Below are positions 43,341 through 52,879 of a stretch of DNA of 64,000 nt, piece by piece. Origin of the DNA: Ilyomonas sp963790435 (GTDB lineage Bacteria > Bacteroidota > Bacteroidia > Chitinophagales > Chitinophagaceae); contig CAWBOI010000001.1 of the NCBI GenBank assembly GCA_963790435.1, positions 434,001 to 498,000 on the forward strand, given 5' to 3'. The translations under genes were made by a program, and so were the position numbers. Position 1 is the stretch's first letter. Each line of letters begins with the position of its first letter. The notes below the pieces were generated by a model. That model searched no databases and had not been told where the DNA came from. It was given only the letters and a program-made list of their open reading frames with translations.

Positions 43341-45062
43341 TTATAAATTCCCTTTCTTCATTTCATCCACAGCATAATTGGCTGCACGTGCCGTTAATGC
43401 CATAAAAGTTAACGATGGATTTTGTGTAGAAGTTGAAGTCATGCAGGCACCATCCGTTACAAATACGTTCGGACAATTGTGAAACTGGTTGTGTGCATTC
43501 AGCAATGATGTCTTTGGGTCTTTACCCATTCGGCATCCGCCCATTTCATGAATGTCCAAACCGGGAGCCTGTTTGCTATCATGGGTAGCGATGTCTTTGC
43601 AGCCCGCTTTGTCAAACATTTCACCAGCCGTTGTAAAAAAGTCGTTCATGCTTTTTACATCGTTATCGTCATAATCAATGGATGTTATTAATTGTGGAAT
43701 ACCCCACGCATCTACTTTGTCTTTGCTTAACCGGAGATGATTGCTTTCTTTGGGTATGGTTTCACCCTGCATCATAACACTTACATACCAATTGCCGGCT
43801 TCGCTGATGGCATCTTTATAATCGCCGCCTATTCCATCCTGGTGAACCTGCGCTCTGCCTGCGCCAAAAAACGTCATGTAGCCGCGCAAAAAATCGGTTT
43901 CCTGTTTGTGAACATTTCTAAAATTAGGCATCATGGGTTGTGTAGGTCGCCTGCCCAAATAATATTTATCCTGCGGTCCGTCGTACGCTGCGCTTACAGT
44001 GCCACGATAATTGTGAAACGCAACGTACTTGCCCAGCAAACCATTGTCGTTTCCAAAGCCATTAGGGAAGCGCGAAGAAGTTGAGTTCAATAAAATCAAA
44101 TTGCTGTTTAAGCAAGCTGCATTTACAAATATGATAGGAGCAAAATATTCGGCTGCCCCATTTGTTTTTGCATCAATAACACGCACGCCGGTTGCTTTTC
44201 CCTTTTTATCATCATAGATAATAGAGTGCACCACACTTTCAGTTGCGATGGTAAGATTACCCGTTTTTAAAGCCCAGGGAATGGTAGAAGCATTCGAGCT
44301 GAAATAGCCGCCGTAAGGGCATCCACGCTCGCACATGCTGCGTGCCTGGCATTGGTTTCTGCCTTGTTCACGATGCACCTCTTGTGGTTGTGTTAGGTGT
44401 GCACATCTGCCTTGCACCACATATCTGTCTTTATAATTGCTGTTTATGTTTTGTGTGATTTGTTTTTCTACCACATTCATTTCCCACGCGGGAAGAAACT
44501 CGCCATCGGGTAAGGTATCAACACCATCATTATTTCCGCTGATACCTGCAAACTTCTCAACGTAAGAATACCAGGACGCAAGGTCTTCATAACGGATAGG
44601 CCAATCTACTGCATAGCCATCGCGTGCAGGACCTTCAAAGTCATATTTGCTCCAGCGTTGCGTTTGTCTTGCCCACAGTAAACTTTTACCGCCCACCTGG
44701 TAGCCGCGAATCCAGTCGTAAGGTTTTTCCTGTATGTAAGGATGTTCGGTATCTTTTACAAAAAAGTGTTGCGAGGTTTCATTGAAAGCATAACAACGGC
44801 TTACAACCGGGTTGGCTTCTGTTATTGCCAACGGCATCTTTTCGTGGTGCGGAAACTCCCAGGGTGCTTTGGTTGCAGTGGGATAATCTTTTAAATGCAC
44901 TACGTTTCTGCCACGTTCAACCATCAACGTTTTCAACCCTCGGTCGCAGAGTTCTTTGGCAGCCCAGCCACCGCTGATGCCGCTGCCAATGACAATGGCA
45001 TCGTAAGTGTTTTGTTTTGCACCTTTTTTTGTGTTGATGTATGTGGTGGAATCGTTTGGCAT
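43341..45062 (-). CDS. GMC family FAD-dependent oxidoreductase (paralogue of the gene at 4381)
   Basis: A 573-residue flavoprotein with the same architecture as the 4381-6111 protein: DAIVIGSGISGGWAAKELCD at about 21-40, YQVGGKSLLWARQTQRWSKY, a Cys-rich CQARSMCERGCPYGG near 236, DIHEMGGCRMGKDPKTS near 510 and NPSLTFMALTARAANYA at the end. Whole stretches are identical between the two, so they are in-genome paralogues that diverged after duplication or were acquired together. It starts 52 bases after the large FG-GAP lipoprotein gene on the same strand. It has no export signal, so how it reaches a periplasmic substrate, if it does, is unclear. Confidence 0.9.
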   Translation of the reverse strand: MPNDSTTYINTKKGAKQNTYDAIVIGSGISGGWAAKELCDRGLKTLMVERGRNVVHLKDYPTATKAPWEFPHHEKMPLAITEANPVVSRCYAFNETSQHFFVKDTEHPYIQEKPYDWIRGYQVGGKSLLWARQTQRWSKYDFEGPARDGYAVDWPIRYEDLASWYSYVEKFAGISGNNDGVDTLPDGEFLPAWEMNVVEKQITQNINSNYKDRYVVQGRCAHLTQPQEVHREQGRNQCQARSMCERGCPYGGYFSSNASTIPWALKTGNLTIATESVVHSIIYDDKKGKATGVRVIDAKTNGAAEYFAPIIFVNAACLNSNLILLNSTSSRFPNGFGNDNGLLGKYVAFHNYRGTVSAAYDGPQDKYYLGRRPTQPMMPNFRNVHKQETDFLRGYMTFFGAGRAQVHQDGIGGDYKDAISEAGNWYVSVMMQGETIPKESNHLRLSKDKVDAWGIPQLITSIDYDDNDVKSMNDFFTTAGEMFDKAGCKDIATHDSKQAPGLDIHEMGGCRMGKDPKTSLLNAHNQFHNCPNVFVTDGACMTSTSTQNPSLTFMALTARAANYAVDEMKKGNL

Positions 45063-45114
45063 AAATAGTAAAGTTTGATGTGTGGTTCAAATGTAATGAT
45101 ATTGTTGGGATCGC

Positions 45115-48100
45115 TTACTTCTTCCGAAACACTTTCAACGGCGCATCATTTACCGCAACTACAATAATAGTATCACCTTTTGCAGTTTTAATTTGCAGAA
45201 CATCTCGCGCTTCTCCTTTTACAAACAAACCGCTTTGTGAGGGCGGCAGGTAATCAAATTGTTGGTTTTCATTTTGCAGCAGAGTAGTTCCATAGCTCGC
45301 ATCCATTCTGCCGGTTTGTGGTTTGAAGCCATAAAAATTTCCGCATACAAACAAATCTGTTCTTCCATCATTATTTATGTTGGTTGGCAGAATGCCAAAT
45401 ATGGGTGAAAGCTGCGCTGTTACTGGCAGCGGGTGCATCACAAAGCCTCTTTTTCCGTCGTTTATAAACACACAGGTTTGTGATTGCTGAACCGTCAACA
45501 CCGAAGCCCGTTGCAATTGTTCTTTGCTAAAAATCTGATCTATGCCCTTGGCTGCATAATCGCTGAACTGAAGAAACTGTTTTTTTAAATACGGCAACTG
45601 CGCCTGCAATTCGCTTTTCAAAAAATAAGGATACGCTTTACCATCGGTTTTAAAATATACCGGAATACATTCTGTTTTTCCACTGTTGTCAAAGTCACCC
45701 ACATACAATTTTGCAGGCTGTTGTAGTGTTGCTTTTATTCGCGAATTCAAACCCAGGTTGCCTGCAATCAAATCGGGCTTGCCATCGTTATTAATGTCAG
45801 CAATTTGCAAGGCATTCCACCAACCGCTTGAATTGGCAACTGTACCTGTCATTTGAAATCGGTCACTTTTCCATTGTAAAATAGTTAGCGGCATCCAATC
45901 GCCCACAACAACCAATTCTTTATCTTCTTTCATCCATTGTGCTGCCGTTACCATTCCCAAATGCACCAAATCAGGCGCAAGGGTTCTGGTTTCATCAATA
46001 AATAAACCATTGCCTTTGTTGAGCAATAGTGCACTTGAAGGAATCACTCCATAACTGCCTGGAACGCTACGCGCACCAATAAAAATATCTGGCTTGCCAT
46101 CTTCATTCACATCGCAAACCGCAACGCACGATGCATTCACTGCCACTTGCGGAAACGTTTTTGTTTCTTTTGTAAAGTTGCCTTTACCATCATTTAAATA
46201 CAATCGCGTAAGCGAATAATACGTGCCTTGCGGCGCTTCGTTGCCGCCCGATGCCACCACCAAATCCAAATCACCGTCCCCATCAACATCTACAAATGCA
46301 GCACCAGCGTCTTCATAATACTTGTCTTTTATAAACGCTGTTTGCAGTATGTTTACAAACGTTCCGTTTTTTTGTTGAATAAATAATTTTGCTGTATCGC
46401 CGGAGGCGTTGCCTACAAAAAAATCTTCCAGTCCATCGCCGTTTACATCGCCTTTCGCCAGCTTCGGACCTTCTGCAGAAAGCAACTTTGGAATCAATCG
46501 CTCATTATCAAAATCTATAAATTCATTTTCATGATGTGTGATACTACCGCGTAATGTTTGTCCGGTAACATCCTCAAACAACACTTTTGTTTTTGCAGGA
46601 AAAACAACGTTTTGTTTTGCTTCATTTTCGTACAGTGTAAAGCTTGTATCTGCTTTTACATTCATAAGAATTTGTTGCTTCCCATTTGTCCATTGTACAA
46701 CAATGCTATCTGCTATTGTTGATGAACCAAGACCGAAATGCAACACAGGTTCTACACTGCTCTGGAAGCCGCGCGCTGGCATTTGCTCCTCCATCTGCAT
46801 TATGTTGCTGGCATATACTTTCACTTTCGTACCAATGCCAAAGGTGTTGCCCCTGTTGCCTTTCAGCGCAATGGACAAATAGTGTGAGCGCGTTGTTTCC
46901 CGACTCATATTGCGATATACAAACGCATCCATGTTGCTGTTGTTTACCACCAAATCCAAATCCCCATCGCCATCCAGATCGGCATAGGCAGCGCCATTGC
47001 TAAAGCTGTTGCTATCCAAGCCTAATGCTTTAGTCTGATTTTGAAACAACAAATTTTTTTGGTTGAGGAAACCATAATTAGGTATGGCAACCGATGGTAT
47101 TTGGTGAAGCAAATCTTCCATCGTCATGCGGGGCTGCGTAAAGGAACGGTTCGCTCGTTGCTCTTTGATGTATTCCAAAAAATCTTGGTCGGTTAAGTCT
47201 TTATACAAACCGTTGCTTACAAACAAATCTTTCCAGCCATCGTTGTTCATATCAAAAAAAAGAGCGCTCCAGCTCCAGCCGGTTGCATCAACGCCAGCCA
47301 GTTGCGATATTTCGCTAAACGTGTTATCGCCGTTGTTCAATTGCAGACTATTGCTTGTAAACTGATGATGATAATCAAGCTTGTTTTTTTCAGCCTGAAC
47401 GTCATAGTCATCAAACCGGATGGTGGTTTTTAAACGATAATCATTTTCGGGCAACATTTCCGATGTAAAAATATCGGGCTTGCCATCGTTGTTATAATCG
47501 GCAATATCAACGCCCATCGAGCCGTTGCTGATGTGCTGTATTTCATCATCAATCACATCTTTAAAGGTTCCGTTTTTTTGATTGATGTATAAATAATCGC
47601 GTTCAAAAAAATCGTTATCAACATAAATATCATCCCACCCATCACCGTTAATATCGGCAACAGCAACGCCCAAACCAAAGCCAATTTCGCTGCCCCAAAT
47701 GTGTGCTGCTTCACTTACATCAGTAAAATGACCGTTATCATTCCTGTATAAACGATCCCCGTTTTTTGCATCGCGAATGCTTCTGTTGAATGTTTGATAA
47801 CCAAAGTTCTCAACCGAGCGATTGCTGTTATTAATGATAAAACAATCCAGGTCGCCATCATGGTCGTAATCGAAAAACACGGCTTGTGATGATAAGCCTT
47901 TATCATCCAAACCATATTGCTTTGCTTCTTCTTTAAACGTTCCGTTTTGTTGGTTGATGTACAATTCATTGCTGTTATCATCGCCGGGCATAATGCCAGC
48001 ATTGCATACATAAATGTCAAGCCAGCCATCGCCGTTTACATCTGCCATGGTTACGCCCGTATGCCATTGATGTGTGCTTTGCAAATGGGCTTTATCTGTG

Positions 48101-48432
48101 ATGTCAACAAACTGAAAATTTCCCTTATTAAGATAGAGCTTGTTTTTGCCCATATTTGAGGTAAAAAAAACATCGGGCTTGCCATCGTTGTTGATGTCGC
48201 CAATGGCAACGCCCCCGCCATTGTAAAAGTTGTGATAATTGAAGATATTCATGTCTTTGGTATCTTTCACGTCGTTGCGAAAGTGAATGCCGGTTTGTGC
48301 CGAAGAAAGCAAATGAAACAGTGTATCGGCAGACTTTGTTTTTGCCCCATTTTTACATGCAGAAAGTGCAAGCAGGATAAGCCAAAAAAAGCAGTTGCAG
48401 TTCGGAAAAATAATCTTTTGACGCATGTTCAA
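45115..48432 (-). CDS. FG-GAP/VCBS repeat lipoprotein with ASPIC/UnbV domain (CRTAC-like)
   Basis: A 1105-residue lipoprotein (signal with lipobox LSAC, Cys26). FG-GAP repeats with calcium-binding Dx[DN]xDG loops occur throughout: AIGDINNDGKPDVFFTSNM, TMADVNGDGWLDIYVCNAG, VFFDYDHDGDLDCFIINN, AVADINGDGWDDIYVDND, AYADLDGDGDLDLVVNNS, AFVDVDGDGDLDLVVASGG, AVCDVNEDGKPDIFIG. An ASPIC/UnbV domain (GNRGNTFGIGTKVKVYA, FQSSVEPVLHFGLGSSTIAD) lies near residue 510-580. The fold is a pair of beta-propellers on the cell surface or in the periplasm, often encoded near SusC/SusD or oxidoreductases. It leads the operon with the GMC oxidoreductase at 43341. Confidence 0.92.
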   Translation of the reverse strand: MNMRQKIIFPNCNCFFWLILLALSACKNGAKTKSADTLFHLLSSAQTGIHFRNDVKDTKDMNIFNYHNFYNGGGVAIGDINNDGKPDVFFTSNMGKNKLYLNKGNFQFVDITDKAHLQSTHQWHTGVTMADVNGDGWLDIYVCNAGIMPGDDNSNELYINQQNGTFKEEAKQYGLDDKGLSSQAVFFDYDHDGDLDCFIINNSNRSVENFGYQTFNRSIRDAKNGDRLYRNDNGHFTDVSEAAHIWGSEIGFGLGVAVADINGDGWDDIYVDNDFFERDYLYINQKNGTFKDVIDDEIQHISNGSMGVDIADYNNDGKPDIFTSEMLPENDYRLKTTIRFDDYDVQAEKNKLDYHHQFTSNSLQLNNGDNTFSEISQLAGVDATGWSWSALFFDMNNDGWKDLFVSNGLYKDLTDQDFLEYIKEQRANRSFTQPRMTMEDLLHQIPSVAIPNYGFLNQKNLLFQNQTKALGLDSNSFSNGAAYADLDGDGDLDLVVNNSNMDAFVYRNMSRETTRSHYLSIALKGNRGNTFGIGTKVKVYASNIMQMEEQMPARGFQSSVEPVLHFGLGSSTIADSIVVQWTNGKQQILMNVKADTSFTLYENEAKQNVVFPAKTKVLFEDVTGQTLRGSITHHENEFIDFDNERLIPKLLSAEGPKLAKGDVNGDGLEDFFVGNASGDTAKLFIQQKNGTFVNILQTAFIKDKYYEDAGAAFVDVDGDGDLDLVVASGGNEAPQGTYYSLTRLYLNDGKGNFTKETKTFPQVAVNASCVAVCDVNEDGKPDIFIGARSVPGSYGVIPSSALLLNKGNGLFIDETRTLAPDLVHLGMVTAAQWMKEDKELVVVGDWMPLTILQWKSDRFQMTGTVANSSGWWNALQIADINNDGKPDLIAGNLGLNSRIKATLQQPAKLYVGDFDNSGKTECIPVYFKTDGKAYPYFLKSELQAQLPYLKKQFLQFSDYAAKGIDQIFSKEQLQRASVLTVQQSQTCVFINDGKRGFVMHPLPVTAQLSPIFGILPTNINNDGRTDLFVCGNFYGFKPQTGRMDASYGTTLLQNENQQFDYLPPSQSGLFVKGEARDVLQIKTAKGDTIIVVAVNDAPLKVFRKK

Positions 48433-48645
48433 TTTTCAATTCAACAACAATCTATTATGTTGCAGGGTGAAAAATAAAATCTTTTTTGTTAAGCGTTTGT
48501 TTTAACAATGTCTGAGTTGTTTGCTTGAATCTTCAGATTAAAACATCATTTTACAAAATATTCAATATTCAATTCACCATATTCCATTGACAATCCCTTA
48601 CCTTCGCCGCCCAAATTTTATTTATTCACAAACAAAAACAGGGTA

Positions 48646-49005
48646 ATGAACAATTATGAATTGATGGTGATTTTTACCCCTGTGCTTTCTGAAGAGGAGT
48701 TTAAAAACGTTCAGAAAAAGTACACCGATTTCATTACAGAAAACGGTGGCGAGATAGTGCACAGCAATCCCTGGGGTTTAAAATCGCTGGCGTATCCTAT
48801 ACAAAAAAAGACCACCGGCATTTACTGGGTGGTTGAGTATAGCGCGCCATCCAGCTTCAATGAAAAGCTTAAAATTCAAATCCTACGCGACGAGCAGGTG
48901 ATGCGCTTTATGTACACGGCATTAGACAAATACGCCGTTGAGTACAACGCAAAAAAAAGAAACAACATTTCGCAACCTCAAAACGCGGAGGTAGAAAATG
49001 GCTAA
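48646..49005 (+). CDS. rpsF: Small ribosomal subunit protein bS6
   Basis: A 119-residue protein beginning MNNYELMVIFTPVLSEEEFK, the standard S6 start. It has NPWGLKSLAYPIQKKTTGIY and LKIQILRDEQVMRFMYTALD, all diagnostic. S6 binds S18 and 16S rRNA in the platform of the 30S subunit. The stop overlaps the rpsR start (ATGGCTAA, eight bases), the usual S6-S18 coupling. A GGG just before the ATG (48641-48643) may assist initiation. Confidence 0.98.
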   Translation: MNNYELMVIFTPVLSEEEFKNVQKKYTDFITENGGEIVHSNPWGLKSLAYPIQKKTTGIYWVVEYSAPSSFNEKLKIQILRDEQVMRFMYTALDKYAVEYNAKKRNNISQPQNAEVENG

Positions 49006-49264
49006 AGCAGGCGACATTAAGTATTTAACTGCCATTAAGCAGGAAAAACCAAAGAAGAAATTCAGTCGTTTTGAAAAGTATGGCATTAAGTACATTGATT
49101 ACAAAGACATTGAATTTTTAAAGAAATTTATTAACGAACAGGGTAAAATTTTACCTCGCCGTTTAAGTGGTAACTCTTTAAAATACCAGCGCAAAGTATC
49201 GGATGCCATTAAGAAAGCACGCCAGATGGCGTTGCTGCCTTATGTAACTGATTTATTAAAATAA
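48998..49264 (+). CDS. rpsR: Small ribosomal subunit protein bS18
   Basis: An 88-residue protein with the S18 core IKYIDYKDIEFLKKFINEQG, KILPRRLSGNSLKYQRKVSD and AIKKARQMALLPYVTD. It overlaps rpsF by eight bases and precedes rplI by 78 bases, in the conserved order S6-S18-L9. The N-terminus lacks the zinc cysteines found in some other bacteria's paralogues, as expected for this group. Confidence 0.98.
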   Translation: MAKAGDIKYLTAIKQEKPKKKFSRFEKYGIKYIDYKDIEFLKKFINEQGKILPRRLSGNSLKYQRKVSDAIKKARQMALLPYVTDLLK

Positions 49265-49265
49265 T

Positions 49266-49330
49266 AGCTTCGAGCTTTGAGCTGCGAGAATGGCTCATAG
49301 CTCAAAGCTCAAAGCTCACAGCTCATAGCT
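49266..49330. repeat. AGCTC-rich intergenic repeat between rpsR and rplI
   Basis: Seven or more units of GAGCT/AGCTC in 65 bases: GCTTCGAGCTTTGAGCTGCG, then GGCTCATAGCTCAAAGCTC, AAAGCTCACAGCTCATAGC. The first part and the last part are partly inverted, so the region can fold into hairpins. A relative lies at 54915-55024. Confidence 0.75.
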
Positions 49331-49342
49331 AAAACACAAATC

Positions 49343-49789
49343 ATGCAAGTAATATTAGTTCAGGATGTAGATAATCTGGGAGGCGCTAATGAACTGGCAA
49401 CCGTAAAAAACGGTTATGCGCGCAATTATCTCATTCCCAAAAAACTGGCGGTGGAAGCCAATGCTTCGAACTTGAAACAGTTGGAAGAAAAACAAAAAGT
49501 AAAAGCGAAGAAAGAAGCTGCGATGCTGGCTGAAATTAATAAGGTGATTTCTGTCTTAAAAGAATCGCCTGTTAAAGTAACTGCTAAAACCGGCACCAGC
49601 GGTAAAATATTTGGCTCTGTTACATCGTTACAGATAGCAAGGGCGATTCGCGATCAGAAAGGTTATGAAATTGACCGCAAACGCATTCACATTATAGATG
49701 ATGTAAAAGAATTGGGAACCTACAAAGCCTCAGTTGATTTTGGTAATGGCAACAACACCGAAGTTGAGTTTGAAGTGGTGGGTGAATAA
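49343..49789 (+). CDS. rplI: Large ribosomal subunit protein bL9
   Basis: A 148-residue protein beginning MQVILVQDVDNLGGANELAT with VKNGYARNYLIPKKLAVEA (about 21-39), the signature of L9. The long connecting helix (ASNLKQLEEKQKVKAKKEAA) and the C-terminal domain (KIFGSVTSLQIARAIRDQ, EVEFEVVGE) are complete. L9 binds 23S rRNA and projects from the 50S subunit. It is last in the rpsF-rpsR-rplI operon and is followed by a terminator 25 bases on. Confidence 0.98.
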   Translation: MQVILVQDVDNLGGANELATVKNGYARNYLIPKKLAVEANASNLKQLEEKQKVKAKKEAAMLAEINKVISVLKESPVKVTAKTGTSGKIFGSVTSLQIARAIRDQKGYEIDRKRIHIIDDVKELGTYKASVDFGNGNNTEVEFEVVGE

Positions 49790-49814
49790 ACTCGTTATAC
49801 TACTTATATCAATC

Positions 49815-49844
49815 AGCCTGCATCACTCTTGGTGCGGGCTTTTT
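49815..49844 (+). terminator. Rho-independent terminator after rplI
   Basis: AGCCTGCATCA (49815-49825), loop CTCT, and TGGTGCGGGCT (49830-49840) pair with two wobble positions, followed by TTTTATT. Confidence 0.8.
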
Positions 49845-49850
49845 ATTGAC

Positions 49851-49982
49851 CCCGATTTTATGCGATTTTTCTGATTAGGCTGATGATTGAATTAAATCAC
49901 CTACAAAGATTTTAGATGTCATTAAGAATAAAAACAAATCAGCCAAATTCGTCAAATCCTATAAAATCCTGGTTCAGACATT
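49851..49982. repeat. AATC-rich intergenic repeat upstream of pheT
   Basis: Between the rplI terminator and pheT lies a stretch built from phrases such as GATTTTATGCGATTTTTCTG, AATCAGCCAAATTCGTCAAA and CCTATAAAATCCTGGTTCAG. Variants of this phrase are familiar from intergenic regions of many Bacteroidota genomes. It holds no reading frame. Confidence 0.5.
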
Positions 49983-50015
49983 TATCTTTACATCCTTTTC
50001 AAATTAATAGTTTCA

Positions 50016-52436
50016 ATGACGATTTCTTATAATTGGCTTCACGATTATCTTCCTCAAAATATAGAACCACAGCAGCTTTCACACATTCTCACTTCAATTG
50101 GTTTGGAAGTAGAAAGTCTGGAAGAATACACTACTATCAAAGGCAATTTAGAAGGTTTGATAATTGGTGAAGTGCTTACTTGCGAGCCGCACCCCAATGC
50201 TGATAAATTAAGGCTTACTACGGTTAACATTGGCAATGAACAACCGCTTCACATTGTATGCGGTGCGCCCAATGTTGCTGCAAAACAAAAAGTAATCGTG
50301 GCAACCATTGGCACTACCATTTACCCAACGAATGGAGAACCGATAACGATAAAGAAAGCAAAAATCCGTGGTGAAGAAAGCGATGGAATGATTTGCGCTG
50401 AAGATGAAATTGGCTTGGGTGAAAGTCATGCAGGCATTTTGGTTTTGCCCGAAAATGTTGAGGTTGGAATAACAGCAAAAGAATACTTCAAGCCATATCA
50501 CGATTGGATTTACGAAATTGGGTTAACGCCCAACCGCACTGATGCGATGAGTCATTTAGGCGTAGCAAAAGATGTGTGCGCTTACCTTTCGTACCACCAA
50601 AAAAAAGAGGCAAAACCAAACTTGCCATTTGCTCAAAATTTTGAGATTGATAACAACAATCTGCCCATAAAAGTAACCGTTGAGAACACAGCTGATTGCC
50701 CAAGATATTCTGGTGTAAGCATATCAAATGTAACAGTTCAACCATCGCCTGATTGGTTGCAGAACAAATTAAAATCAATCGGCTTACGACCGATTAATAA
50801 CATTGTTGACATTACCAACTTTGTTTTACATGAAACCGGTCAGCCTCTTCATGCCTTTGATGCCGACGCCATTACAGGCAATCGGGTTATTATAAAAAAT
50901 GAAAAAGAAGGCACGGCATTCATTACTCTGGATGGCGAAGAAAGAAAGCTGCACGATTACGATTTGATGATTTGCAACGAAGCTGAAGGCATGTGCATTG
51001 CGGGCGTATTTGGTGGATTGAAAAGTGGTGTAAAACAGGCCACGAAAAACATATTTTTAGAAAGTGCTTGTTTCAATTCTGCCAGCATTCGCAGAACGTC
51101 AGTGGCACATAACTTACGAACCGATGCAGCTACACGCTTTGAAAAAGGCACCGATGTTTCGGCAACGGTAACGGTGTTGCAACGTGCAGCTTTACTGATA
51201 AAAGAAATTGCCGGTGGCGAAATCAGCAGTAATGTGATTGATGTGTATGCTCAGCTAATACCACAAAAAAAAATCACGCTAACTTATTCTTATTTAAAAA
51301 AATTGAGCGGTAAACAATACGAAGCAAATGATGTAAAAGCAATTCTGCAAAGTCTTGGTTTTGTGATTACTGATGAAAACGCTGAAAGCCTTGCTGTAAT
51401 TGTGCCTTACAGCAAAGTGGATGTTAGTTTGCCAGCCGATTTGGTAGAAGAAATTGTGAGCATTGACGGCTTGGATAACATTCCTATTCCAGCTTCCATT
51501 ACCATTACTCCGGCGAAAGAAACGCTTCATTTTAAAGAAGCGATAAAAGAAAAAATATCACAACAGTTAGCCGGTTTCGGCTTTTATGAAATGGTTACCA
51601 ATTCCATCACTAACAGCAAATATTTTTCGGAAGATGTGTTGAGCACAACCGTAAAAATGATGAATAATTTGAGTGCGGATTTGGATGTGCTACGACCCTC
51701 AATGTTGCAAACCGGACTGGAAGCCATTGGGTATAACATCAACCGAAAAAACAACAATCTTCGCTTTTTTGAGTGGGGCAAAACCTATCACAAAAAAGCA
51801 GTTGGTAATTACAAAGAACACGAACATCTGAGTTTATATATTACTGGCGATGAGCATGAACAAACATGGAATGAAAAAGCAAAAGCGTTTGGTTTGTTTT
51901 CGATGAAAGGCTTTGTTAATGCCGTTTTTTCAATAACTCCAATACAAAACATTTCGTTTGAAAAAGATGAGGCACATAGCGAATGTCTCAACATTATTTA
52001 TAACAAACAGCCGTTAGGAAAGTTGTTGAAAGTAAACGTTGCTGAAGCTCTGGCATTTGATATTAAACAGCCGGTTTATTTTGCCGATATTTATGTTGAT
52101 GAATGGTTGAAAGCAGCACAGGCAGCAAAAATTATTTATAAAGAAGTGGCGCGTTTCCCTGCTGTGCAGCGCGATTTGGCAATGGTGGTAAATCAAAATA
52201 TCAGCTATGCAGAAATTGAACAGACCATCCATCAACAAAAAATAACAAAGCTTAGCAACATGCGGTTGTTTGATATCTTTGAAAGTGAAAAGTTAGGAAA
52301 GGGTAAAAAATCTCTGGCTGTGAATTTCACTTTTAGAGACGATGAAAAAACGCTTACCGATAAAGAAATTGATGGCATGATGAACCGCATTATGCAGAGC
52401 CTGCAAACCGGCGTAAATGCTGAGATCAGAAAATAA
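50016..52436 (+). CDS. pheT: Phenylalanine-tRNA ligase beta subunit
   Basis: An 806-residue protein with full domain order: the EMAP-like tRNA-binding domain (GLIIGEVLTCEPHPNADKL, about 47-65; ICAEDEIGLGESHAGI), B3/B4 editing domain (SIGLRPINNIVDITNFVLHE; VFGGLKSGVKQATKNIFLES), B5 domain (ITLTYSYLKKLSGKQY), the catalytic-like core (FYEMVTNSITNSKYF, RPSMLQTGLEAIGYNINRK) and the C-terminal anticodon-binding FDX-ACB domain (FPAVQRDLAMVVNQNISYAE, about 714-733). Together with PheS (not in the window) it charges tRNA-Phe. It is followed by a coiled-coil gene and zapA, an order kept in many Bacteroidota. Confidence 0.98.
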   Translation: MTISYNWLHDYLPQNIEPQQLSHILTSIGLEVESLEEYTTIKGNLEGLIIGEVLTCEPHPNADKLRLTTVNIGNEQPLHIVCGAPNVAAKQKVIVATIGTTIYPTNGEPITIKKAKIRGEESDGMICAEDEIGLGESHAGILVLPENVEVGITAKEYFKPYHDWIYEIGLTPNRTDAMSHLGVAKDVCAYLSYHQKKEAKPNLPFAQNFEIDNNNLPIKVTVENTADCPRYSGVSISNVTVQPSPDWLQNKLKSIGLRPINNIVDITNFVLHETGQPLHAFDADAITGNRVIIKNEKEGTAFITLDGEERKLHDYDLMICNEAEGMCIAGVFGGLKSGVKQATKNIFLESACFNSASIRRTSVAHNLRTDAATRFEKGTDVSATVTVLQRAALLIKEIAGGEISSNVIDVYAQLIPQKKITLTYSYLKKLSGKQYEANDVKAILQSLGFVITDENAESLAVIVPYSKVDVSLPADLVEEIVSIDGLDNIPIPASITITPAKETLHFKEAIKEKISQQLAGFGFYEMVTNSITNSKYFSEDVLSTTVKMMNNLSADLDVLRPSMLQTGLEAIGYNINRKNNNLRFFEWGKTYHKKAVGNYKEHEHLSLYITGDEHEQTWNEKAKAFGLFSMKGFVNAVFSITPIQNISFEKDEAHSECLNIIYNKQPLGKLLKVNVAEALAFDIKQPVYFADIYVDEWLKAAQAAKIIYKEVARFPAVQRDLAMVVNQNISYAEIEQTIHQQKITKLSNMRLFDIFESEKLGKGKKSLAVNFTFRDDEKTLTDKEIDGMMNRIMQSLQTGVNAEIRK

Positions 52437-52475
52437 AATGTAAAACGATAATTTGTGCAGCAGCCTAATTTTCCT

Positions 52476-52748
52476 ATGCAGTTACTTCAGGTGCAGCAAA
52501 AGCTGAAAGCGCTGCTGGACAAGCATTCTGCGCTGCAAAAAGAAGCCCGGCAACTGCAAATAGAGAAAGAAAACCTGCAAAAACAAATCACTTTTCAAAA
52601 TGATCAGATCAAGCAATTGCAACAGCAAAACGATGTGCTGAAATCCGGCATCCAACACTGGCATCCGGAGCAAAAAAAGTTGTTTGTAAAACGAATTGAT
52701 ACCTATTTGAAAGAGATAGAAAAATGCCTGGCTTTAATTAACGATTAA
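52476..52748 (+). CDS. ZapB-like coiled-coil protein
   Basis: A 90-residue protein from the ATG at 52476 (MQLLQVQQKLKALLDKHSAL); a GTG at 52455 would add seven residues. Nearly the whole length to residue ~65 is a heptad coiled coil (LQIEKENLQKQITFQNDQIK, QLQQQNDVLKSGIQH), followed by a short conserved-looking end HWHPEQKKLFVKRIDTYLKE. It stands between pheT and zapA. In function it may be a ZapB-like partner of ZapA at the division ring; that is inferred from position and coiled coil only. Confidence 0.75.
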   Translation: MQLLQVQQKLKALLDKHSALQKEARQLQIEKENLQKQITFQNDQIKQLQQQNDVLKSGIQHWHPEQKKLFVKRIDTYLKEIEKCLALIND

Positions 52749-52879
52749 AGCGGCAAGAAATATAAAATATAGTTTTATATACCCGGCTTTTATAATTCTT
52801 GTTGAACATCTTTCCGCCTCAGGTGGACTCTTCAATTTCTTATAAATAATAAGGCTTCGTTTAATACCATCATAAAAAT

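Noticed and set aside
45088..45095. TACATTTG (minus strand) as a promoter for the second GMC gene
   Set aside because: The -33 position falls in the end of the preceding gene without a TTTG, and the operon arrangement makes a separate promoter unnecessary.
52749..52879. Possible 6S RNA next to zapA
   Set aside because: 6S RNA is sometimes beside zapA, but this gap is only 131 bases and I see no long hairpin with a central bubble.
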